Shown in pieces: positions 9,371-18,301 of a DNA stretch of 64,000 nt. The stretch is from positions 1 through 64,000 of the forward strand of contig JAUIED010000004.1 in NCBI GenBank assembly GCA_030428905.1. Direction: 5' to 3'. Within the stretch, counting starts at the first letter, position 1; every line of letters begins with the position of its first letter. The position numbers were made by a program, and so were the translations under genes. Source of the stretch: Gammaproteobacteria bacterium. Its GTDB lineage: Bacteria; Pseudomonadota; Gammaproteobacteria; Pseudomonadales; Azotimanducaceae. The notes under the pieces are model-generated. The model worked only from the letters and a program-made list of their open reading frames with translations, was not told the origin of the DNA and made no database searches.

Positions 9371-9402
9371 CGCGCCTGTGAGCCGGTGAAGGGAGCAGCG
9401 CT

Positions 9403-10734
9403 GTGCAGCTGAATCGCGTGTTGTCGTTTCGCGACGTCTTCTTCATTGCCGTCGGCCAGATCATCGGCGCCGGCGTGGTGGCACTGACCGGGGTTGCCAT
9501 CGGCATGACCGGCCCGTCTGTGGTGCTTGCGTACCTTGCCTCGGCGGTGCTGGTGCTCATCGTCACGGCACTCATCATGATGGCGGGGTCTGTGCTGCCT
9601 GCGGTGGGAGCCTACTACGCCTGGACCTCCCGCCTCAGCGGCGGTTGGATGGGATCGATCGTGCTCATGCTGACGCTGCTGGCGAGCATGTCCTTTGCGC
9701 TGTATGGCAGTTCCTTTGGGCTATACCTTGAGCCCCTGTTTCCGATGCTCAGCGTCAACCAGTGGGGCATCCTTGTGGTGGTGCTGCTGTTCGCGGGCAA
9801 TCTGGTGGGTCTGCACCTGGCGGCGCGCCTGCAGATGCTGCTCGTGCTGCTGCTGGCTTCGGCGCTTGCGCTCTACGCCGGCTTCGCGGCGCCGCGGCTG
9901 GATGCGGACCTGCTGTCACCCGCCTTTCCGAACGGGGTGGTGGGCTTTCTCACCGCGGTTTTTCTGCTCAAGTTCGCTACCAGCGGCGCCTATATGATCG
10001 TCGGCTTGAGCGGTGAGATGCAGGAGCCCGCGCGCACGATTCCTCGGGTCATGACCCTGGCGACGGTGCTTGTTGCCGGCCTGTATGCGCTCGTAGCCCT
10101 GGCGAGCGTCGGCACGCTGCCATGGCAGGAGATGATCGATCAGCCCTTGACCGTGGCTGGGCGCACCTTTCTGCCGGGCTGGGCGATGACCTATTTCCTG
10201 GTGTTCGGCGCCGGGCTCGCCATCGTCACCACCATCAACGCCCAGTTCATGCAGCTGCCGCGTACGTTCATGCTGGCGAGCTGGGATGGCTTGCTTCCGG
10301 AGTGGTTTGGCCGCATCAACCGCCACGGTGCACCGTGGCTCATCCTCAGCGTCATGCTGGTTGTGGGCACCGCACCGCTTCTGCTGGACATGCAGATCGG
10401 TGACATCGCCCGTGCGGCGACCATCGCTGCGAACCTGCCGGCGATCTTTGTGTACTGGGCCGTCATGCAGATCCCCGACGCCTACCCGGACCGGTTTGCA
10501 ACTTCGGTGTTCAACATGAAGCGCAGCTATCTGTGGGCGCTTTTTACCTGCTCTCAGGGAGCAACCGTGGTCGGCATGTACTTTCTCGCCCAGGACCTCG
10601 AAGCAGGGGTCGTGTGGGTGCTGGGTGTCTGGACCCTGCTGTCGCTCGCCTACTACCCGCTGCGACGACGGGCGCTCGCCCGGCGGGGGATCGATCTTGA
10701 GGCGCGCATGACGGATCGCAGCGTCTTTGGGTAA
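9403..10734 (+). CDS. APC superfamily amino acid permease
   Basis: A 443-residue inner-membrane transporter with about 12 hydrophobic segments. The first helix carries the APC substrate-binding signature (VGQIIGAGVVALTGVAIG). A conserved segment with GLSGEMQEPARTIPRVM lies near residue 205, as in cationic or neutral amino acid/polyamine permeases. The start is GTG 9403 with GGGAG upstream. It lies 32 bases after the LanC-like gene and 30 bases before the DUF3604 gene, so the three may form one transcript. The substrate is not predictable. Confidence 0.8.
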   Translation: MQLNRVLSFRDVFFIAVGQIIGAGVVALTGVAIGMTGPSVVLAYLASAVLVLIVTALIMMAGSVLPAVGAYYAWTSRLSGGWMGSIVLMLTLLASMSFALYGSSFGLYLEPLFPMLSVNQWGILVVVLLFAGNLVGLHLAARLQMLLVLLLASALALYAGFAAPRLDADLLSPAFPNGVVGFLTAVFLLKFATSGAYMIVGLSGEMQEPARTIPRVMTLATVLVAGLYALVALASVGTLPWQEMIDQPLTVAGRTFLPGWAMTYFLVFGAGLAIVTTINAQFMQLPRTFMLASWDGLLPEWFGRINRHGAPWLILSVMLVVGTAPLLLDMQIGDIARAATIAANLPAIFVYWAVMQIPDAYPDRFATSVFNMKRSYLWALFTCSQGATVVGMYFLAQDLEAGVVWVLGVWTLLSLAYYPLRRRALARRGIDLEARMTDRSVFG

Positions 10735-10764
10735 TCTGCGCTGTCACATCGGTTTGGGAAGGGT

Positions 10765-12690
10765 ATGAAAGTACATGTTGCGCCTGATGCAGAAATCCGT
10801 CCGCGCTTGCGCCGGCTTACCACACGGTCTGCGTTTGCGTGTCTGTTGGCCGGCCTCGTTGCCTGCCAACCCGCGGACGAACAATCTGCTGCGGTAACCG
10901 CCACTCCGGCCGTTTCCGCAACCAGTGAATCAGCACCAGGCGCGCGCCAGGCACTCTTTGGCGACCTGCACGTACACACGATGTACTCCTTCGATGCCTT
11001 CATTTTCGGTACCTCGGCCTCCCCCGATGACGCCTACCGCTTTGCGAAAGGCGGCGCGATGCGGCATCCAGCCGGTTTCGATATGCAGCTGCGCCAGCCG
11101 CTGGATTTCTACGGCGTCACCGATCACGCGGTATATCTCGGCGCCATGCGCGCCATGGCCATGCCGGATTCGCCGCTGAGCGATCACCCCATGGCCGAAC
11201 TGGTGCGGGGCGTGGACGACGAAGCATCGCGCATCCAGGCCTTCAGGGAAGTGGTCGGGCACCTGCTGCGCGGGGAAGGCGATCCGGTAAGCTACGCAGA
11301 TGTTTCCCGGGAGGCGTGGGCGGATATCGTCGCTGCCGCAGAGCGCCACAACGATCCGGGTACGTTCACCACGTTTGTTGCCTACGAATTCACCGCGCGG
11401 GGCAACGCCTCTGCCAATCTGCATCGCAACGTCATCTTCCGTGCGGATCGGGCGCCGGAGGTGCCGTTTAGTGCTGCAGATTCGAGCAATCCTGAGGATC
11501 TGTGGCGCTGGATGGACGCGCAGCGCAGTGCCGGCATCGACGGGCTGGCCATCCCGCACAACGCCAACGGCAGCAACGGCGAGATGTTCAGCGCCGTGAG
11601 CTACGCCGGTGAGCCGCTGGACGCTGCGTACGCGCAGGCACGCATGCGCAACGAGCCGGTGGTGGAAATCGTGCAGATCAAAGGCCAATCCGACACGCAT
11701 CCGCTGCTGTCGCCCAACGACGAGCTCGCCGATTTCGAGATCATGCCGTACCGCATCGGCTCACGCCTGCCGAGCCAGGCGCCGGGCAGCTACGCGCGCG
11801 AAGCGCTGGGCAATGGCTTGAAGATGCAGGCCGAGCAGGGATTCAACCCATTCCGGTTCGGTTTTATCGGCTCCAGCGACACGCACAACGCATCCTACGC
11901 AGGTTATGAGGACGAGTTCTGGGGCAAGTCCGGCATCCGCGAAGATGAGCCACACGAGCGCGGATCGGTGCCCTTGGGCACCGATGCCGAGGGCAAGCCG
12001 CAGTACGGAGACGACTACTACACCCGCTTCGGCGCCGCAGGCCTCGCCGGCGTGTGGGCGGAGGAAAATACCCGGGAGTCGATTTTTCAGGCCCTGCGCC
12101 GCAAGGAGACGTTTGCGACGTCCGGACCGCGCATCAAGGTGCGTTTCTTTGCGGGCACGGAGTTGCCAGGTTTCGATGACGATAACCTTATCTCCGAAGC
12201 GTACGCCCGCGGCGTGCCGATGGGCGCTGAGCTGCTCCTGTCGAAAGGCGATCAGCCGGAGTTTCTCATCTGGGCGCAGGCGGATGCGGACGATGCGCCG
12301 CTCGCGCGGGCACAGATCATCAAATCCTACGTGGCGGATGGCGTTCGCCAGGAGCGCATCTTTGATGCGGCGTGCAGCAACGGCGCCAAGCCGGACCCTG
12401 CGACGCACCGCTGTCCCGACAACGGCGCACGGGTGGATCTGACCGATTGCAGCATCTCCCGGGATGTTGGCGCTGCGGAACTGAGAGCGCGCTGGCGCGA
12501 TCCTGAACATCAGGCTGGCGAAGCGGCTGTGTATTACGTGCGTGTGCTGCAGAACCCCACCTGCCGATGGTCGACGTGGGATGCCATACGCGCCGGCCTG
12601 CCGCCGCGGCAAGACCTGCAGCCCATCATCGTCGAGCGGGCATGGAGCTCACCGATCTGGGTCCCGGCTGCGGGCGCTGAGAGCCGCTGA
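10765..12690 (+). CDS. DUF3604 domain lipoprotein (PHP-like metal hydrolase fold)
   Basis: A 641-residue exported protein. The N-terminus has a basic n-region and a lipobox (LAGLVAC), indicating lipid modification and membrane anchoring. The rest matches DUF3604: FGDLHVHTMYSFDAF near residue 70, DFYGVTDHAVYLGAM near 115, EFTARGNASANLHRNVIF near 210, and FIGSSDTHNASYAGYEDEFW near 370. These His/Asp clusters resemble the metal site of PHP-type phosphoesterases. DUF3604 proteins are common in environmental proteobacteria and their substrate is not established to my knowledge. The start ATG 10765 has a purine-rich stretch very close to it. Confidence 0.85.
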   Translation: MKVHVAPDAEIRPRLRRLTTRSAFACLLAGLVACQPADEQSAAVTATPAVSATSESAPGARQALFGDLHVHTMYSFDAFIFGTSASPDDAYRFAKGGAMRHPAGFDMQLRQPLDFYGVTDHAVYLGAMRAMAMPDSPLSDHPMAELVRGVDDEASRIQAFREVVGHLLRGEGDPVSYADVSREAWADIVAAAERHNDPGTFTTFVAYEFTARGNASANLHRNVIFRADRAPEVPFSAADSSNPEDLWRWMDAQRSAGIDGLAIPHNANGSNGEMFSAVSYAGEPLDAAYAQARMRNEPVVEIVQIKGQSDTHPLLSPNDELADFEIMPYRIGSRLPSQAPGSYAREALGNGLKMQAEQGFNPFRFGFIGSSDTHNASYAGYEDEFWGKSGIREDEPHERGSVPLGTDAEGKPQYGDDYYTRFGAAGLAGVWAEENTRESIFQALRRKETFATSGPRIKVRFFAGTELPGFDDDNLISEAYARGVPMGAELLLSKGDQPEFLIWAQADADDAPLARAQIIKSYVADGVRQERIFDAACSNGAKPDPATHRCPDNGARVDLTDCSISRDVGAAELRARWRDPEHQAGEAAVYYVRVLQNPTCRWSTWDAIRAGLPPRQDLQPIIVERAWSSPIWVPAAGAESR

Positions 12691-12691
12691 C

Positions 12692-13066
12692 ATGCCAGCC
12701 AACCTGCCGCCGTTGGCTGTCACTGTTGGGCTACTTGTTGCCAGCAACGTTTTCATGACGGTGGCCTGGTACGCCCACCTGAAGGATCTCGCCCACAAAC
12801 CCTGGATCGTGGCCGCGCTTGTCAGCTGGGGCATCGCGTTATTTGAATATTTGCTGCAGGTACCGGCTAACCGCATCGGCTACACGGTGGCGAATCTCGG
12901 TCAGCTCAAGATTCTGCAGGAGGTGATCACGCTGGCGGTGTTCGTTCCCTTCGCGGTTCTGTACATGAAAGAACCGCTACGGCTGGACTACTTGTGGGCG
13001 GCGTTGTGTCTGCTTGCGGCGGTGGGATTCATATTCCGGCCGGAGATCGAGGCGGCGTTGCGCTGA
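12692..13066 (+). CDS. DUF486 / DMT family small membrane protein
   Basis: A 124-residue protein with four hydrophobic segments, beginning one base after the DUF3604 stop (TGACATG). The arrangement ASNVFMTVAWYAHLK, FEYLLQVPANRIGY and LKILQEVITL matches the DUF486 family of four-helix membrane proteins related to drug/metabolite transporters. Function is unknown. The spacing implies cotranscription with the DUF3604 gene. Confidence 0.85.
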   Translation: MPANLPPLAVTVGLLVASNVFMTVAWYAHLKDLAHKPWIVAALVSWGIALFEYLLQVPANRIGYTVANLGQLKILQEVITLAVFVPFAVLYMKEPLRLDYLWAALCLLAAVGFIFRPEIEAALR

Positions 13067-13137
13067 GTTCGAAAGAATCGGCGCTCGGCGGCCCGGTAGT
13101 GCTCGTTGTCCGGGGGCTGGAGCTGGATCTGAAGTAG

Positions 13138-13157
13138 GCACCACTTGCAAGTGGTGC
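13138..13157. promoter_or_regulatory. Perfect 20-bp palindrome in intergenic region
   Basis: GCACCACTTGCAAGTGGTGC is a perfect dyad of ten bases per arm with no spacer, about 140 bases upstream of the secreted lectin gene and 72 bases after the DUF486 stop. There is no T tract on either strand, so an operator or DNA-binding site is more likely than a terminator. The cognate protein is not identifiable. The rest of the 229-base gap shows nothing else clear. Confidence 0.45.
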
Positions 13158-13295
13158 GGGCAAAAACAATTAGCTTGCTTATCCCCATACGCCAATGCAA
13201 ATTGCGCCGCCTCTTCAGGCTGCGGCCACAATCAATGAACAACTGCGAATGTGAACCGTGAGAACGCAATGACAATGTTTTGGAGACGATAATAA

Positions 13296-14375
13296 ATGTT
13301 TCAGCGGTTGCTAGTTTCATGCGGATTTGTCGGGCTGGTTTTGGCTGGCTCAGGCGCGTATGCAGACTTGGCCGATGGAGCCTATACCATCGAAGTTTCG
13401 CACAGCGGCAAGTGCCTGGATGTTGCAGGCGGCCAGGACGGCGCAAGCGTCAAGCAGATGACGTGCAACGAAAAGGACAATCAGATCTGGGACGTCACGC
13501 ACGAGGGTAGCGGTACGTATCTGCTCAAGCCCCGTCACTCGGGTAAGTGTCTGGACATCGCAGTCGACCCTGCTCGCCCGAACGAAGGTGCCAGCAAAGC
13601 CAACTTTGCGGATGTCATTCAGTGGGCATGCCATGCAGGCCCCATGCAATCCTGGCAGCTGACGCAGGTGGAAGGGAGTGCCAGCACATTCACGGTGAAA
13701 TCCGCGTTTTCCGGCAAGTGCCTCGACATCAGCGGTCACAGCAAGGAGGAATCTGCCAACCTGCATAAGTACGAGTGCCACGGTCGGGACAATCAGCAGT
13801 TCACGTTCATTCCGATGGTCGAGGCTTCTACCGCGGCCGCCGAGTTCCAGGTCGTGGAAGGTGACTACACCTGTCCTGGCGGCTGGCGGCCGGCGACGTT
13901 GGATGAAGTGAATGCCAACGCTGCGGCTGCGCGTAGCACGCCTGGCTTGGGAGCGTGGCACATTGCTCGACTTGCCTGCGGCGGCTCGCAGGACGGTTCC
14001 GGCAACGAGTTCAGGAATCGGGCGGAGGATGCGCGCGAACTCGGTCACACGCTGTGCATCAAGAGTTCACAGCCTGAATTCTGTGAGGGACGAGGCATCA
14101 GCGCCAAAGTGCATGAGCACTGTAGTGCAGATTCCCAGTTCACCGAGTACACGCAGGTAGAGCATGCGCAGATGAACTGGCCGAACGGCTGGAACCTGCC
14201 GTCATACGTTACCCTTGCGGAAAACACCGGAATGACCGTGTATTCCGAGACGGGCTTTGCCGGTCAATCCCTGGCCGTTCTGAAGTCCTCCAACTTGTGT
14301 GAGCTGAAGTATCCTGACGGCACGGCCGTGAACGACCGCGTCAAGTCGCTGAAGATTTACTACGTGCCTAAGTAG
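13296..14375 (+). CDS. Secreted ricin-type beta-trefoil lectin with crystallin-like C-terminus
   Basis: A 359-residue exported protein. The signal peptide (about residues 1-24) is probably cleaved after GAYA. Residues 25-175 form a ricin B-type beta-trefoil with three repeats, each with SGKCLD and a Q-x-W/F motif (NQIWD, MQSWQL, NQQFTF). A Cys-rich linker follows (about 190-290). The last 60 residues (TVYSETGFAGQSLAVL, then NDRVKSLKIYY) resemble a single beta/gamma-crystallin-type Greek key motif. Carbohydrate binding outside the cell is likely, but no catalytic domain is evident. GGAGA precedes ATG 13296. Confidence 0.75.
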   Translation: MFQRLLVSCGFVGLVLAGSGAYADLADGAYTIEVSHSGKCLDVAGGQDGASVKQMTCNEKDNQIWDVTHEGSGTYLLKPRHSGKCLDIAVDPARPNEGASKANFADVIQWACHAGPMQSWQLTQVEGSASTFTVKSAFSGKCLDISGHSKEESANLHKYECHGRDNQQFTFIPMVEASTAAAEFQVVEGDYTCPGGWRPATLDEVNANAAAARSTPGLGAWHIARLACGGSQDGSGNEFRNRAEDARELGHTLCIKSSQPEFCEGRGISAKVHEHCSADSQFTEYTQVEHAQMNWPNGWNLPSYVTLAENTGMTVYSETGFAGQSLAVLKSSNLCELKYPDGTAVNDRVKSLKIYYVPK

Positions 14376-14593
14376 CTTTTCAGTCGAAGACCTGGGAACC
14401 CCTCAGCTTTTTTTGGCTGGGTGACGTACCAGGTCATGCAAGCGTCGAGGGTACAGTTCGGGGATCACCTTGTCTGGACTGCACCTTCGGCGCGTACCGG
14501 GCACGGGGTCGTGTGTGCTGCTGACTTGAAGCCCGACCGATCGTGGCGGTTCCACTCTGCAATGATCGGTGACGGGGGGTTGTGGCAGGCTTG

Positions 14594-15787
14594 TCAGGTG
14601 GCGCGAAACGTCACCGGCATCCGACGGATTCCCGAGATGAAATTGGACGGCAGCCACTCGACGTCACCTGCAGGCTCGATGTCGTGCAGGCGGTCGAGTA
14701 TGACCTCGAACATGCAGTCGATCTCCACGCGGGCGATGTGCTGGCCCAGGCACACGTGGGTGCCCGTACCGAAGGCGATCTGCTCGTTAGGTGTACGGCG
14801 GATGTCGAAACGTTCCGGGTCCGCAAACTGTTCGGGGTCGCGATTGGCGGCGCCGAAGTAGCGCACCACCTTGTCTCCCGCGCGCAGCCTCTGCCCGGCA
14901 AGCTCCGCGTCCTGCTTTACCGTGCGACGCATGTAGATCACCGGGCTCACCCAGCGCAGCATCTCGTCGCGCGCGCTCGGCAGCAGGGTGGGTTCGTCGC
15001 GCAGCGCCTGCAACTGCTCAGGGTGGTGCATCAGGGCGTGCAGCCCGCCCGCCACCAGGTTGCGCGTGGTGTCGCCGCCGGCGTCGATGAGCAGCATGAA
15101 GAAAAGCTGGAAGTCCATCTCGTCGAGCTTCCTGCCATCCACCTCGGCGTGCACGATCTGGCTCGCGAGGTCGTCTCCCGGGTTCGCGAGCTTGTCGCGG
15201 TACACCGTTTGCGCGTAGCCGAACATCTCCATCACAGCGCCAAAATGCGCGCCTTCCGGCAGGCTTTCCGCTGCGGAGTGAATGATCTCGGTGAGCCCGT
15301 AGAGCTTGCGGCCGTCGTCCAGCGGAATGCCGGTGAGCTCGGCGATCACATAGGAGGGTAGCTCGCCGGCGATCTGCGACACGAACTCGCAACCGCCGTC
15401 TTTCGCCACCCGGTCGATGATCTCGTTGGCAAGCTGGCGGATGCGCGGCCGTAGGGCCAGCGCCGGACCGCGGGTGAACTCGCGGCTGATGATCTTGCGG
15501 AAGCGGGTGTGCTGCGGCGGGTCCATCATGAGCATCATCTTGTGCTCAGCGTCGTGGGTGGGCAGCGACGACGCATCCGGATCGGCGATCATGATCGTTG
15601 GTTCGGATGAGTAGACGAATGGTTCGCGGCCCACACCCGCCACCTCCGCGTAGCGGCTGAGCACCCAGAAGCCCGGCCCGTCCTTTTCCTCGTGCCAGTA
15701 CACCGGCGCGTGTTCGCGCAGCCACGCATACTGCGCCGTCGGGTGGCCGCCGTCGAAGCTGGCGGGGCTCAGCAGATCGATGTTCAA
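14594..15787 (-). CDS. Cytochrome P450
   Basis: A soluble bacterial P450 of 397 residues. The I-helix oxygen-activation motif is DAGGDTTRN (about 240), the K-helix ExxR is in DEMLRW (about 282), and the heme loop is FGTGTHVCLGQH with Cys346 as axial ligand. It would insert one oxygen atom into an organic substrate using electrons from a ferredoxin; no partner gene is nearby. The start appears to be TTG 15787, whose TTGA overlaps the stop of the truncated PIN-domain frame upstream. No alternative ATG lies close enough to preserve the N-terminus. It differs from the CYP153-like P450s of this window. Confidence 0.9.
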   Translation of the reverse strand: MNIDLLSPASFDGGHPTAQYAWLREHAPVYWHEEKDGPGFWVLSRYAEVAGVGREPFVYSSEPTIMIADPDASSLPTHDAEHKMMLMMDPPQHTRFRKIISREFTRGPALALRPRIRQLANEIIDRVAKDGGCEFVSQIAGELPSYVIAELTGIPLDDGRKLYGLTEIIHSAAESLPEGAHFGAVMEMFGYAQTVYRDKLANPGDDLASQIVHAEVDGRKLDEMDFQLFFMLLIDAGGDTTRNLVAGGLHALMHHPEQLQALRDEPTLLPSARDEMLRWVSPVIYMRRTVKQDAELAGQRLRAGDKVVRYFGAANRDPEQFADPERFDIRRTPNEQIAFGTGTHVCLGQHIARVEIDCMFEVILDRLHDIEPAGDVEWLPSNFISGIRRMPVTFRAT

Positions 15788-16029
15788 GGGTCGAGCAGAC
15801 GGCAGTTGGGTAAAGCCAGCAGGTCGTGCAGGTAGGTCACGGCGTCGAGTGTCGGCGTGGGCGGAGTAATTACATCGGCATGGGTTGCGGTGCGCAGAAA
15901 CGCGGCGGCGGTAGCCGTGGACACGCCCCAGGGGTTGCCGCTGGATGCCAGACGCTGGATATCAGCCTGCGCGGCGGCGTGTTCCGGCTGTTCCGCGCGA
16001 TGTGCCTGCAGTAGCGTGTGCAAGTCCAC
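15784..16029 (-). pseudogene. Truncated VapC-type PIN toxin remnant
   Basis: From GTG 16029 the frame reads VDLHTLLQAHRAEQPEHAAA and continues through NPWGVSTATAAAFLRTATH, TPPTPTLDAVTYLHDLLALP and NCRLLDP. This follows the pattern of the actinobacterial-type VapC PIN toxins (DVNVLLYAHR, HxAAxAWL, FLRxVTH, PNVRLL). The frame stops after about 81 residues where the family runs to about 135-145, so the C-terminal half with two PIN acidic residues is lost. The stop overlaps the P450 start. No antitoxin gene is visible upstream. Most likely an inactive remnant left by a deletion when the P450 locus was assembled. Confidence 0.55.
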
Positions 16030-16193
16030 GCGTCGCGCAGCCCGCTCCACCGCAATGTGCGGACGCCTGTGCAGATCCTCTGCACGCTTGGGTGTGGTCC
16101 TCACGCCCTGACTCTCACTCCTCTTCCTGCACAGACCTTACCCCAGTGTGGCGGTTTGTGCACCCAGCAGTGTTGCCCGGTGCAGGTCGCTTG

Positions 16194-17102
16194 CTAAGGA
16201 TCCGAGCCGATCAACTGCTTGGGATATTCATCCACAAGAAAGTCGATCAGCGCGCGTACCGACGGCAGTTGGCTGCGGCGCGGTGGCATCAGCAGCGAGA
16301 TGCGCGCCCGTTGTGTAATCCAGGCAGGGAGCACCGTTTCCAGCGTACCGTTTGTGACGGCATCCCGGGCGACATAGCTGGGCAGCGAAACGATCCCGTG
16401 TCCGGCGATGGCGGCTTCTTTCAACGATTCCATGTCGCTGCTCTGCAACCTCGGCTTGATCGGTACCACTACGGTCTGCGCGTCGCGCATGAATTGCCAT
16501 GACAGATTGTCCGTGCCATCGCCCAGCGCGAGGGTGGCCAGTTGGGCGATGTCCGCAGGCTCAGACGGCGTGCCCTGTGCCGCGAGGTAGGCGGGTGCGG
16601 CAAAAACCTGCCAGGGTGTGTCCGCAAGCCGGCGTTGCACCAATGACGAGTCGGGCAATGCTGTGCGATGGCCGCGCAAGCCGATGTCGAATCCTTCCTC
16701 AATCAGGTCGACGTGCTTGTTAGTGGTGTAGAGCACCAGATCGACTTTGGGGTAGGCCGTCAGAAACTTGCTGATCAGCCCGCTGACGTCACGTGCCATG
16801 CCAACCGAGCATGTCATGCGTACCGTGCCCGTGGGCTCCGCCAGCAGGCTGGCCACCACATCCTCCGCGGCTTCGGCCTCGATCAGCATGGCTTTCGCGT
16901 GGCGATAGAAGGCGCTTCCTGCATCGGTCATCACGAATCTGCGGGACGTTCTCTCGATCAGCCGCACACCGAGCCTGGCTTCCAGTTCGATCACACGCCG
17001 ACTGATGGTTGATTTCGGGAGCCCCAGCGCGCGGCTGGCGGCGGCGAAGCCCCCGTGATCAACGGCATGCACGAAGTAGCGGTGGTCATTCAGGTCCAGC
17101 AT
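16194..17102 (-). CDS. LysR family transcriptional regulator
   Basis: A 302-residue LTTR. The N-terminal winged HTH (about 1-60, with AVDHGGFAAASRALGLPKST and SRRVIELEARLG) is followed by a periplasmic-binding-type effector domain (about 90-300), as in the subgroup that regulates adjacent detoxification genes. It is divergent from the VOC/flavin reductase pair with 115 bases between starts, the classic LysR arrangement, so it probably controls that pair and itself. The effector is unknown. Confidence 0.9.
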   Translation of the reverse strand: MLDLNDHRYFVHAVDHGGFAAASRALGLPKSTISRRVIELEARLGVRLIERTSRRFVMTDAGSAFYRHAKAMLIEAEAAEDVVASLLAEPTGTVRMTCSVGMARDVSGLISKFLTAYPKVDLVLYTTNKHVDLIEEGFDIGLRGHRTALPDSSLVQRRLADTPWQVFAAPAYLAAQGTPSEPADIAQLATLALGDGTDNLSWQFMRDAQTVVVPIKPRLQSSDMESLKEAAIAGHGIVSLPSYVARDAVTNGTLETVLPAWITQRARISLLMPPRRSQLPSVRALIDFLVDEYPKQLIGSDP

Positions 17103-17114
17103 CGGTCGATCAAT

Positions 17115-17130
17115 GTCCTATTTATGGGAC
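17115..17130. promoter_or_regulatory. Candidate LysR operator between divergent genes
   Basis: GTCCTATTTATGGGAC is a 7-bp inverted repeat with one mismatch around TT, 12 bases upstream of the lysR ATG. A further GTCC follows at 17136. Its position in the divergent LysR/VOC gap suggests an autoregulatory site. Confidence 0.35.
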
Positions 17131-17217
17131 GATAAGTCCAGAAATTACCGATTTTTGAGCTTTCGTTCCACGGGTAAGGTGTATCGCAACAGTTCAGCAG
17201 AGACGGAGGGCACCGCG

Positions 17218-17643
17218 ATGCATCAGATACTCAAGATCAATCACGTGGGATTGCGCGTGCGCAGCCTGGAGACGGCTCGCGACTTCTACGGCAAGCTCGG
17301 CTTCGTGTTCGTTGCAGGGCCCATTGGCCCGGAGCCGGTGGCGATCATGGAGCATCCGAGCGGCATCAACATCAACCTCATCCTGAACGCGTCTGAGCAC
17401 ACCCCGCGGTGCAATCTGCTCATGGATGTTGCGGCCAAACATACCGGCTTTACCCACATCGCTCTGGAGGTGGATGACATTCGAGTGGTCGAGCGCGAGA
17501 TACATGGCGCGGGTATCGAGATCACCGAATTCGTCCGCTTGCCCGAGGGTGCTGAGTTTTTCTTCGTACGAGATCCGGACGGAAACGTGCTCGAATTTCA
17601 CCAACCCGCCCAACGCCTTCAACACACGGGAGATAACCGATGA
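17218..17643 (+). CDS. VOC (glyoxalase/bleomycin resistance) family protein
   Basis: A 141-residue vicinal-oxygen-chelate protein with two beta-alpha-beta-beta-beta modules: KINHVGLRVRSLETARDFYG at the N-terminus and GFTHIALEVDDIRVVEREI from about residue 80, ending FFVRDPDGNVLEFHQP. Metal-ligand candidates are His9, a Glu in module 1, His82 and Glu134. The start ATG 17218 is preceded by GGAGG; the longer frame from 17113 runs into the LysR control region and is not used. Its stop overlaps the next gene as ATGA. It probably acts on a small electrophilic or ring-opened metabolite. Confidence 0.85.
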   Translation: MHQILKINHVGLRVRSLETARDFYGKLGFVFVAGPIGPEPVAIMEHPSGININLILNASEHTPRCNLLMDVAAKHTGFTHIALEVDDIRVVEREIHGAGIEITEFVRLPEGAEFFFVRDPDGNVLEFHQPAQRLQHTGDNR

Positions 17644-18212
17644 AGATCCTCGCTTTTGCAGCGTCCAATTCCAGCCAATCCATCAACAACAAACTGCTCC
17701 GCTATGCGGGCACGCTGATCGATCCTGCCGACATCGAGTGGCTGGACATCAACGACTACGAGATGCCGCTGTACAGCAGTGATCGCGAAGCGGCGCATGG
17801 CATCCCGGCTGAGGCGCGTCGTTTCTTCGAGAAAATCGGCGCTGCCGATGCGCTGCTCATCAGTTTCGCCGAGCACAACGGCTCCTACACCGCGGCTTAC
17901 AAAAATCTCTTCGACTGGGCGTCGCGCATCGACATGAAGGTTTACCAAAGCAAACCAACCGTCATGCTGGCGACATCACCCGGCGCTGGTGGGGCTGCGA
18001 ACGTGCTGTCTGCGGCCTCGAAGTCGGCGCCTCACTTTGGCATGGATCTTCGAGCCGCGTTGTCGGTGCCGAGCTTCTACGACAACTTCGACGCGCACAG
18101 CGGACGCCTCAGCGATGATGGTCTGGTGCAGGCGCTGCGCAACGCATTGTCGTGCCTGGTGGAAAGTCGCTCGCGAGAGCCAATGGCCAATGAGATGGCA
18201 GCTTCGCCGTGA
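17640..18212 (+). CDS. NAD(P)H-dependent FMN reductase family protein
   Basis: A 190-residue flavodoxin-like protein. The N-terminal phosphate-binding loop (ILAFAASNSSQSINNKL) and a central segment (FAEHNGSYTAAYKNLFDWAS) with the family's asparagine-glycine-serine signature place it among the NADPH-dependent FMN reductases and quinone or azo reductases. Translationally coupled to the VOC gene (ATGA at 17640) and opposite the LysR gene, it is probably part of an electrophile or quinone stress response. Confidence 0.85.
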   Translation: MKILAFAASNSSQSINNKLLRYAGTLIDPADIEWLDINDYEMPLYSSDREAAHGIPAEARRFFEKIGAADALLISFAEHNGSYTAAYKNLFDWASRIDMKVYQSKPTVMLATSPGAGGAANVLSAASKSAPHFGMDLRAALSVPSFYDNFDAHSGRLSDDGLVQALRNALSCLVESRSREPMANEMAASP

Positions 18213-18301
18213 GCCACTCCCTTGGTTTGCGTGTCGGCACCGCCTGGCGCCAAACTGTGGAATACTTACACTGCCTTCGTTTGCTGAGCTTCGATCATCG
18301 C

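Noticed and set aside
13296-14375. Lectin gene as a glycoside hydrolase
   Set aside because: No catalytic domain is present beyond the beta-trefoil, the Cys-rich region and the C-terminal Greek key-like motif.
14398-14425. CCTCAGC-T7-GGCTGGG after the lectin gene as an intrinsic terminator
   Set aside because: The T tract is in the loop and the stem has mismatches, so it does not fit a terminator on either strand.
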